Position numbers and translations under genes: made by a program. A stretch of 38,382 nt of DNA. Origin: a virus. Location: the IMG/VR virus record IMGVR_UViG_3300043331_000832, positions 1 through 38,382 of that record. One strand, 5' to 3'. The notes below the pieces were generated by a model. That model made no database searches and had not been told where the DNA came from. It saw only the letters and a list, made by a program, of their open reading frames with translations. Positions 32,276 to 38,382 of the stretch are shown piece after piece; positions within the stretch are counted from its first letter, which is position 1; the number at the start of each line of letters is the position of its first letter.

Positions 32276-34137
32276 CGGCTTCTCCCTCTGGAGGGCGGAT
32301 TCCAGCTTGTTGCACCCACGGGCGGGAGAGGTGCCCTCATGGCCCCAATGCCACCAACGAGTTCAGGTCGGAGCAGACCTTCGCCTGCAACTGCATCCCC
32401 ACTTCCCTTCAGGGCATCCAATCGAACAACCTTGCGACTGTAAGTTCGGTCACCCATCAAGGTGTAGGTAACACCCGCAACGGCGTCAGCTATATCTTTA
32501 CTTCCACCGTGAGGGTGATCAACTTTGGTGCCATTGTCTACCAGTTCTTCCAGTTCCTTAACCAGCACCTCGGTCAGTTCCATGGAGCTTTCGTTCAACT
32601 TGACCAAATACTGGGGAAATTCGATTCGGTCTTCATAGATAGCTTCCCGTAGGTCGTAGTACGGGAGCATCTGCTTGTCCACCGACACGAGTTCAGTCTG
32701 GATTCTCTTGCGTTCAAGTTGTTGCATGGTATCGGTGGACTGGAATCCGTCCATCGTGACCTTTGTGATGCGGAACTTTCGCTCGTCTCTCAGCCAGTAG
32801 ATGATCCGCCGCACATCCCCAAGAAAGATTTCACGCCCAGCGGGCGCGTGGATCCGCATGACCAGATCAATGACGATGTAAGGCTTGTGCTCACCGTCGA
32901 TCTCGACGGTTTCACGAACATGCCCCATGGCCAGACCAAGACCATCACCGTTGGCACTGTAGGCGAGGTCGATGTGCGCCACACGCTTGAGCGGATCCTG
33001 ACATCGGAACCAGTCGGCCATTCGGTTCTGGGCGTCGACCGGAGAGGTGATCACTGGAACAAGTTCATCACTTCCGGTCACGTACCCCGGATTCTGATGA
33101 GCCAGCCAACGCTCCCGAGCCTCAGTGATCTTGTAAGTCAAAGAGATGAACGGCGAACCGGTGAGGGGCGGGATCCCCGCCAGATCCCGAAGCGCCTTCT
33201 CTGGATTGTTTAGGAAGTCCTGCTTGTAGGTGTTGGGGATCTCGATGAGGTTGTCCGTCGATCCTTTGATCAACTTCGCCGCCCCACTCGGAATGATGTC
33301 GTGCCGCTTAGTGTCGTACCAGAAAGAATCTCTGGTCCCGTCTTCGTTCAAGTACCGATCCCAGCCAAAGGACTCCCAAATCGCCATCCGGACGGCGTAG
33401 GCCCCCGGATCATCAAGAAACTCCTTGTACTTCTTCGCAGCAAAGCCATTCCCCTTCTTCATTTGCCCAATGACGAGAATGAATCCACGCTCTTCGAATC
33501 GAGAAGTGATTCGAGAATAGATGGTTGTATAGCCTTGCTCGGCGTAATCCTTGGTGTCGGTTACCTGATGAGAATCGGCCTCATCCAAGATCCCGCCCAG
33601 GATGTTGTAGCCCTCAAAGGTAGTTTCGGCTGAGTCGCCAGGAAGGATCCAGACTTCTTTCTCGTTGAATCGAAGCTGAGTCTTGAAATTCTTGTCGTAG
33701 GGATACTTGGATTGGAACCAGGGGGAATGATCAATCCGAGCCTTGATGTCACCAAAGACCACCTGTTTGGCCTGCGGGCCAGAAGTAGACATCTGCATGA
33801 ACGCGATTCGGGATCCGGGCAGAAGCTCAAAAAACTCTTGGGGGTTCTGAAGGCACAACACCCAATGAGCGAGGTAAGGCAGGACAATGCTGGCAATGGT
33901 TGTCTTGCCAATTCCGATGCCACCCGTGATCATCGCCCGCTGGTAACGAGTCAGGTGATAACCGTCGCTCTCCTCCCCCATGATGGCGACAAGTTCCTTG
34001 AGGATGGACTTACGAACCCGCTTCTCGATGTTCAGGTAGTTCGGACCAACGAACTCTTTGATGGTCGCTGGCCGTTCCTCGAACTCGGGATGAGCCTGAA
34101 GCCACTTGAGTTCTGGCTCAAGGTCATCGAGGTTCAC
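32272..34137 (-). CDS. Terminase large subunit
   Basis: The 621-residue protein is the DNA-packaging motor and nuclease. The N-terminal ATPase has a Walker A GGIGIGKT at residues 72-79 and Walker B GGILDEAD near 180-187. The C-terminal RNase H-like nuclease shows HIDLAYSANGDG (Asp near 386), TMDGFQSTDT (near 463) and KDIADAVAG (near 550), giving the expected acidic triad. It begins two bases after the upstream gene's stop. The last 60 residues are a basic, Pro/Gly-rich tail. Confidence 0.92.
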   Translation of the reverse strand: MNLDDLEPELKWLQAHPEFEERPATIKEFVGPNYLNIEKRVRKSILKELVAIMGEESDGYHLTRYQRAMITGGIGIGKTTIASIVLPYLAHWVLCLQNPQEFFELLPGSRIAFMQMSTSGPQAKQVVFGDIKARIDHSPWFQSKYPYDKNFKTQLRFNEKEVWILPGDSAETTFEGYNILGGILDEADSHQVTDTKDYAEQGYTTIYSRITSRFEERGFILVIGQMKKGNGFAAKKYKEFLDDPGAYAVRMAIWESFGWDRYLNEDGTRDSFWYDTKRHDIIPSGAAKLIKGSTDNLIEIPNTYKQDFLNNPEKALRDLAGIPPLTGSPFISLTYKITEARERWLAHQNPGYVTGSDELVPVITSPVDAQNRMADWFRCQDPLKRVAHIDLAYSANGDGLGLAMGHVRETVEIDGEHKPYIVIDLVMRIHAPAGREIFLGDVRRIIYWLRDERKFRITKVTMDGFQSTDTMQQLERKRIQTELVSVDKQMLPYYDLREAIYEDRIEFPQYLVKLNESSMELTEVLVKELEELVDNGTKVDHPHGGSKDIADAVAGVTYTLMGDRTYSRKVVRLDALKGSGDAVAGEGLLRPELVGGIGAMRAPLPPVGATSWNPPSRGRSR

Positions 34138-34139
34138 GG

Positions 34140-35408
34140 CTAACCGCCAGCCGCAACCGCAGAAATGGCCTTGGCCTGATCCTTCGGCGGGAGTTCAAGA
34201 ATCTTCTTGATCATCTCGGGAGTGATATCGCCCCTGGCCACCCCTCGCTCCTCAAGCTCCTTGGCGATGTGGGCCATGAGTTCCCGTGCCGACTTCCCGC
34301 TGATAGAGCCATCAATGGCCAGGATGTTATTGGTCATCTTTCCATTGGCCGCCAACGTTGGATCGATCAACTTGGCAAGCTTGACGCCCTGATCGAACAG
34401 CGTCGTCCCAAGTTTTGTTACTTCAGGGTCGAGCATCGTGGCCTCGTCCTCAGAATCGATGCCCTTGGCAAACCTCCCAGACTGAATCTCCAGAAGCTTT
34501 CCTAGGGCATCGATGATCTGATCGGAGTCACGGGTACCGAACAGATTGGCAAGTTCTGCAACCTCTGCATCTGGCACGGAACACACACTCCCCACTCGAA
34601 AGTACCGACAGCCGCTCTTCAGCGAACAAGTGTCACACAGGAACCTATCACCCTCAACCGGCTTGATGTTCTTCAACATGATCCGAGTGGCCTGAGGCAC
34701 ATCGAATTCGGCTGCATCCGGGTTGATCGGATTATCCCGAACGAGAAACTTAACATTCTTGCGATAGTTCTCCGCTGCCCACCACGCTGACCGGATGTTG
34801 TACATGCACCGATTTCTGGGAACGGAAAGGTCACCGAGTCGCATACCGATCATTTCGATCCAACTGCGGTGCTTCTCGAAATCTTGTCGCTTGATGATCA
34901 ACCCCGAAGGCAGATCAATACGACCCTTGGACGCCGAGGCACGGAAATCGATGTCTGCGGACCCAAATCCAAAGCCAAAGCAAAGCCGGAACGAATACAA
35001 GCCATGAACATGGATGAAAGAATCAGGATACTCGTCCTGCATTCGGCCAAGTTCAGCAAGAAACTGCTTACCCACGGGAGATTTATCAGGAAGATCTATA
35101 ACAACCACGCCCCCCGAAGCGATCGCATTGACCAGTTCAGGCCAGGAGCCGCCGTAGGACCACACCGGATACTCGCGACATGGGTTCTTGGGAGTACAAG
35201 AACGACAAGTAATTGTGGCCCTGGCGTTGCCGGGATCCACCACCAACGACTGGTAGTTCCCCGCCGGAAGGTAAAGATTGATGAACTTATCAGGGTCAAC
35301 GCTGAGATTCTTGAGATACCCAATGTTCCACGAGAAGTTGGTCATCCCAACCTCTAGGCACTCTTTGATGTAGTACCTCGGATTACGTGCCCAGACTTGG
35401 ACCGCCAT
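34140..35408 (-). CDS. Cys-rich protein upstream of the large terminase; terminase-small-subunit candidate
   Basis: The product has 422 residues from the ATG at 35408 (a GTG at 35426 is also possible, and neither has a clear ribosome site). The N-terminal roughly 230 residues show an alternating alpha/beta pattern with FIHVHGLYSFRLCFGFGFG and PRNRCMYNIRSAWW. There is an early cysteine group C-x2-C-x5-C and a second CDTC...C...C cluster near residue 260, so it may bind zinc or an iron-sulfur cluster. The C-terminal 150 residues are helical, with GTRDSDQIIDALGKLLEI and a FDQGVKLAKLIDP motif. It lies immediately before the large terminase, the normal place of the small subunit, but it is much longer than usual. 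Confidence 0.6.
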   Translation of the reverse strand: MAVQVWARNPRYYIKECLEVGMTNFSWNIGYLKNLSVDPDKFINLYLPAGNYQSLVVDPGNARATITCRSCTPKNPCREYPVWSYGGSWPELVNAIASGGVVVIDLPDKSPVGKQFLAELGRMQDEYPDSFIHVHGLYSFRLCFGFGFGSADIDFRASASKGRIDLPSGLIIKRQDFEKHRSWIEMIGMRLGDLSVPRNRCMYNIRSAWWAAENYRKNVKFLVRDNPINPDAAEFDVPQATRIMLKNIKPVEGDRFLCDTCSLKSGCRYFRVGSVCSVPDAEVAELANLFGTRDSDQIIDALGKLLEIQSGRFAKGIDSEDEATMLDPEVTKLGTTLFDQGVKLAKLIDPTLAANGKMTNNILAIDGSISGKSARELMAHIAKELEERGVARGDITPEMIKKILELPPKDQAKAISAVAAGG

Positions 35409-35449
35409 GGGGCGGCACGGTAACACATGAAAGGTTCAATTGGGTAGAC

Positions 35450-37492
35450 CTACTTAACTTTTCCGGGGAGATCCAGCACCCTTTCGCTCTCTTCATCCAG
35501 ATAAATCTTTGTTGAAGGACCACCTTTGGCATTCTGATAGGCCCGTTCGGAGATTTGTCCGATGTTCACCATGTTGGTGATCGTCCGCTCGATGATCATG
35601 CGATCATGAGTCTTCAAAAGTGGGCCACGAATCTTGGCCATCGATGGAACCACCTTGAGATCAATCAAGCGATGAATCTGCTCAATAATATCTTCAGCGC
35701 ATTCATCGTAAGTTGTGTGAATAATGCTCTTGGTCACCTGCCCATAAACAGTGAGCAAGTAATCAAACAGCGAAACTGCCTTTTGAACATCTTCAACGGT
35801 GGGGTGTTCGTGCCGAACATTGATCGCAAATGCCAAGATGAGCTTTTTGAGCGTCAACTCAATACGACTTGTTATGGGATCAGGCTTTCCATCGAGGAGG
35901 GGAGTCAAATTGGTCCGACAGAAAGAAAGCCAAGCATCTAACGCAGAATCATGCAAACGCATCTTTCCATGATGACGATCAGCCCAGCGCTTAGTGGACT
36001 TGAGTGTTTCGATAGGCACGCCAATGTCCGCCGTACCCGGCATGTAGAACAACCGATCCATTCGACGTGGACCCGATACAAAGACCCAACGATTGAGGAA
36101 TCCACTCTTGGCATCCAGTCGGGTCAGAAAGTCACTAACGGCCCCTGGCTGAGTTGTCGTGATGAAAGAACAAAACGGATCTCTCGCCAACCGCTCCCCA
36201 GCCACGCGAGAAACCATGTGGATGTCTCGACCCCCGTCATACATATCGATAGCGGTCGATTTCAGCGTGTTTCCACCCCGCATTGACTTGGCAATAAATG
36301 AAGAAAACTCACTTACCCCGACCAGCCCCGCCACAGGCGCATAATCAGTGACCTTGTTGGTCGAGGGGTCATGGATCGGATGCGAAAAGGCATCCACCAA
36401 AGCCTCCCCCGATGCCGGTTCCGGCAAAAGCGATACTCCGCTGGGCGGCGTGTAGTCGTCGCCCGCATCATGAGGAAGTGCTTTTTGCAAGAGTGTTCGA
36501 TAAATGGCAATCGAACGAGACTTGTTGTAACCCGTGTCGCTAAACAAGCAAAGAAAGAAGTTTGCATGGACCGGAGGGTTGTCCAACAACACCAAGTGAT
36601 TTCCCGCAGCGAATCCAAGAGCCTGCAATCCCATCCAGAAGCGATACTCGTGCGGAAAGTCATCAATGGTGACCGCCTCCATCCACTGCCCCAGGAAATC
36701 ATCTTCAGTAGTGAGTGATTTCCAGTCGATTTCCGGCGTGAACGGCCCTTCCCTTGGAATCGGATCAACCGGCAGGGCGACCACCGGGGCCAAAGTGGCC
36801 TCACTTGCAGTTTCGGAAACTGTTTCGAGGTCTGCCGGCCGCGGAATCCCAGTTTCGTTTAAATCTCCAGCAAGATCTCCAGTGATTACGGGGGCTACAG
36901 CCGTATCGCCACCGGGGGTTTTGACCTCGGTAATCCCGAATTCCTCCGCGATTCGGCGTCTCAGCTTCGGGAATTCACCGTTGATCTTGTAACTTGGAAC
37001 CGAGAACCCGTAGTGATAGCCCGCCAGGTCGTAGAGATCGCCGCCCTGGAACCCACAACCCCCACAAACCCAAACATTCTTCTTCGTGTTGAGCCAAGCA
37101 GAGGGGTTGTTGTCCGGATGTTCGGGGTTGGGGCAGCGAACCATGATGGATTCGCTCTTGTTTCCAGGCTTTGGAGTGAAGCCCTTGACATTCCACCGAA
37201 CGTAGGCATCCACGATGGACATTCCGTCGAGATGCCGGTCCAGTTCGACATCGAATTCGGTCCTGGCCCGCTCGGTGGGGTCAACCTGAGGGATCAGATC
37301 CGGATCGAATTCCGGCTCTGGATTCTTGAGTGAGTCACGGTAGGCGAACATCCGATCCGCGGCTGAATCACTGAGATCCGCAATACCGAGTTCACCGGAT
37401 TCGACCCGTTCGTAGAGTTCCGCGTCGGTCAGTTCAGAATGATCCCCATCAACTTTTGGTTGTGGAGGAGCATCAGGTGGGGTAGGGTCCAT
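35450..37492 (-). CDS. Primase/helicase-like protein (zinc finger plus DUF3987-like domain)
   Basis: The 680-residue protein is probably part of phage DNA replication. After an acidic N-terminus there is a CHC2-type zinc-binding region (about 110-160), with RCPNPEHPDNNPSAW and WVCGGCGF, the kind of finger that primases use to read template. Residues about 275-560 resemble DUF3987, with a degenerate Walker A (DTGYNKSRS, near 320). The C-terminus is helical (DLKVVPSMAKIRG) and may be a winged helix. AAGGAAGG precedes the ATG at 37492. It likely works with the AEP primase encoded just upstream. Confidence 0.72.
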   Translation of the reverse strand: MDPTPPDAPPQPKVDGDHSELTDAELYERVESGELGIADLSDSAADRMFAYRDSLKNPEPEFDPDLIPQVDPTERARTEFDVELDRHLDGMSIVDAYVRWNVKGFTPKPGNKSESIMVRCPNPEHPDNNPSAWLNTKKNVWVCGGCGFQGGDLYDLAGYHYGFSVPSYKINGEFPKLRRRIAEEFGITEVKTPGGDTAVAPVITGDLAGDLNETGIPRPADLETVSETASEATLAPVVALPVDPIPREGPFTPEIDWKSLTTEDDFLGQWMEAVTIDDFPHEYRFWMGLQALGFAAGNHLVLLDNPPVHANFFLCLFSDTGYNKSRSIAIYRTLLQKALPHDAGDDYTPPSGVSLLPEPASGEALVDAFSHPIHDPSTNKVTDYAPVAGLVGVSEFSSFIAKSMRGGNTLKSTAIDMYDGGRDIHMVSRVAGERLARDPFCSFITTTQPGAVSDFLTRLDAKSGFLNRWVFVSGPRRMDRLFYMPGTADIGVPIETLKSTKRWADRHHGKMRLHDSALDAWLSFCRTNLTPLLDGKPDPITSRIELTLKKLILAFAINVRHEHPTVEDVQKAVSLFDYLLTVYGQVTKSIIHTTYDECAEDIIEQIHRLIDLKVVPSMAKIRGPLLKTHDRMIIERTITNMVNIGQISERAYQNAKGGPSTKIYLDEESERVLDLPGKVK

Positions 37493-37664
37493 CCACCTTC
37501 CTTCCGGACTGGCTGCCTGTAGGAAGTTTGGGGGAGCGATCCGGCATTTCGATGCCGGATCGCTCTACTTCCGGACGGCCCAGGAACAGGCGAACCGTAA
37601 GATGCATCAGATCTCGGATCTTTTCGGTCTTGAGAGCATGCATGAGGGCATGACCGATGTTCAC
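37473..37664 (-). CDS. Small ORF between the two replication genes (uncertain)
   Basis: This would encode 63 residues (MNIGHALMHALKTEKIRDLM...). The GTG overlaps the primase stop (GTGA), AGGAGAGG lies about seven bases upstream, and its end overlaps the next start, so its placement looks genuine. The first half is helical and plausible. The second half covers a perfect 14-base inverted repeat and is low in recognisable content. It may be real, or the hairpin may be the functional element and the frame a bystander. Confidence 0.45.
   Translation of the reverse strand: MNIGHALMHALKTEKIRDLMHLTVRLFLGRPEVERSGIEMPDRSPKLPTGSQSGRKVDGPYPT
37534..37565. repeat. Perfect 14-bp inverted repeat with TTCG loop
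   Basis: GAGCGATCCGGCAT (37534-37547) and its exact reverse complement (37552-37565) flank TTCG. The stem-loop lies inside the 63-residue ORF between the primase and the primase/helicase gene. On the minus strand the loop is CGAA. A run of C follows, not U, so it is an unusual terminator if it is one. Operator, attenuator or replication-linked roles are possible. Confidence 0.75.
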
Positions 37665-38382
37665 CTGATCGCCTCTCCTGCCATGGCGACCAACGGATCG
37701 ACTTCTCGAAGTTGGTCATACGGGCAGTCGTTTCTAACAAAGTAAGAACGATTTCCTGTCTTTCGATTGATGCCGAGTGGCAACTTCATCAAATTCCCCA
37801 AGTCTTTCCCGTTGAGGGAATCCTGCTTGGGAAACATTTCGACTTCAACGTTGCTCTCCCAATGCGCTGATCGGAAGAACACATCCCCTCGTGAGGGTTC
37901 CAACCCTAGTCGATCGAGCACCGTGCGACCGGCAGCACGGAGCGTGTGTGCCGACCGCTGACCGGTGAACACGTAGACATGAAGACCTTTGCCGCCAGAG
38001 TTGGCAATGGCCACCGGACAACGAAAATACCTTTGCGCCCCGAGAGCAATGCCTTCAGCCACGCAACGCAGGTTGATGCACAGATACCGCCACCGGGGGT
38101 CGTTCTCGTCCAGCCACACGTCCCGAGGGTTGCAGGGGGCGGGGTCGCCCTCATCGGTGCCGACCATCGGGACGAACGGCGGATCAGCCTTCGGGTCCGG
38201 TTTCCGCAAGTCGATATCGAAGGCCAACAGGCGAGTCTTGTCGTCTGAGTCGAGCAAGTAGTGCCCGTAAGTTCGCTTCCCGCCCAGATGATCAAGAAAG
38301 TCCTGCAACGTCCACGGATGGCGATCCGGTGCCCAGGAGCCGTCGTTGTGCTGGACAGCTTTCACGTCCCGCCGCTGGACAA
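37661..38382 (-). CDS. AEP-type DNA primase/polymerase (partial, N-terminus cut off)
   Basis: At least 234 residues of an archaeo-eukaryotic primase are present. Motif I is FDIDLRK (Asp-x-Asp) and motif II is NSGGKGLHVYVF (Gly...His). A NVEVEMFPKQD segment and the NLMKLPLGINRKTGNRSYF ending are also typical. The frame continues to the window edge without a stop, and the GTG at 38365 has no ribosome site, so the true start lies outside. It should make primers or short DNA chains at the phage fork. A CHC2/DUF3987-like partner follows, which suggests a split primase-helicase system. Confidence 0.82.
   Translation of the reverse strand, partial: VQRRDVKAVQHNDGSWAPDRHPWTLQDFLDHLGGKRTYGHYLLDSDDKTRLLAFDIDLRKPDPKADPPFVPMVGTDEGDPAPCNPRDVWLDENDPRWRYLCINLRCVAEGIALGAQRYFRCPVAIANSGGKGLHVYVFTGQRSAHTLRAAGRTVLDRLGLEPSRGDVFFRSAHWESNVEVEMFPKQDSLNGKDLGNLMKLPLGINRKTGNRSYFVRNDCPYDQLREVDPLVAMAGEAIR

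Overview
The window is a stretch of a tailed double-stranded DNA bacteriophage genome (or prophage) with a long, non-contractile siphovirus-type tail. Almost everything is on the minus strand and reads from right to left in the usual order: replication, packaging, head, neck, tail, lysis, receptor-binding genes. The host cannot be read directly. Moderately high GC, frequent GTG starts, Thr/Pro linkers in a secreted protein and an M15-like endolysin with a peptidoglycan-binding tail suggest an actinobacterial host. That host is an inference. No tRNA, CRISPR array, insertion sequence, integrase or attachment site was seen.

Layout, right to left. 38.4-35.4 kb: an archaeo-eukaryotic-type primase (cut by the window edge), a small ORF holding a perfect hairpin, and a zinc-finger plus DUF3987-like primase/helicase protein. 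35.4-30.6 kb: a Cys-rich protein in the small-terminase position, large terminase and portal. 30.6-27.4 kb: a Com-like zinc-knuckle protein, capsid protease/scaffold, lambda gpD-like decoration protein and gpE-like major capsid protein. 27.3-25.0 kb: an acidic protein, head-tail connector proteins, tail terminator and a coiled-coil/HeH protein. 25.0-17.7 kb: major tail protein, tail assembly chaperones joined by a -1 frameshift (G GGA AAA), and an 1820-residue tape measure carrying an M15-type peptidase domain. 17.7-8.5 kb: large minor tail proteins, including a probable BNR-type beta-propeller, a glycine-rich adhesin, a hub protein and a fibre with 15 decapeptide repeats. 8.5-6.8 kb: a small unknown protein, holin candidate and endolysin. 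6.8-1.3 kb: further tail-tip and fibre proteins, ending in a 1186-residue fibre with seventeen exact-length 22-residue repeats. 1.1-0.48 kb: a secreted proline-rich protein with its own promoter and a strong terminator. The left 420 bases hold a small plus-strand phage gene facing that terminator.

Most minus-strand genes touch or overlap by 1, 4 or 8 bases (TAATG, TGATG, ATGA, GTGA), so they are probably co-transcribed and translationally coupled. Strong stem-loops directly after the major capsid and major tail protein genes probably set mRNA levels within that long transcript. No wholly new defence or mobile system is evident. The most unusual parts are the tail tip and fibre proteins, the Cys-rich protein upstream of the terminase, and the secreted proline-rich protein.
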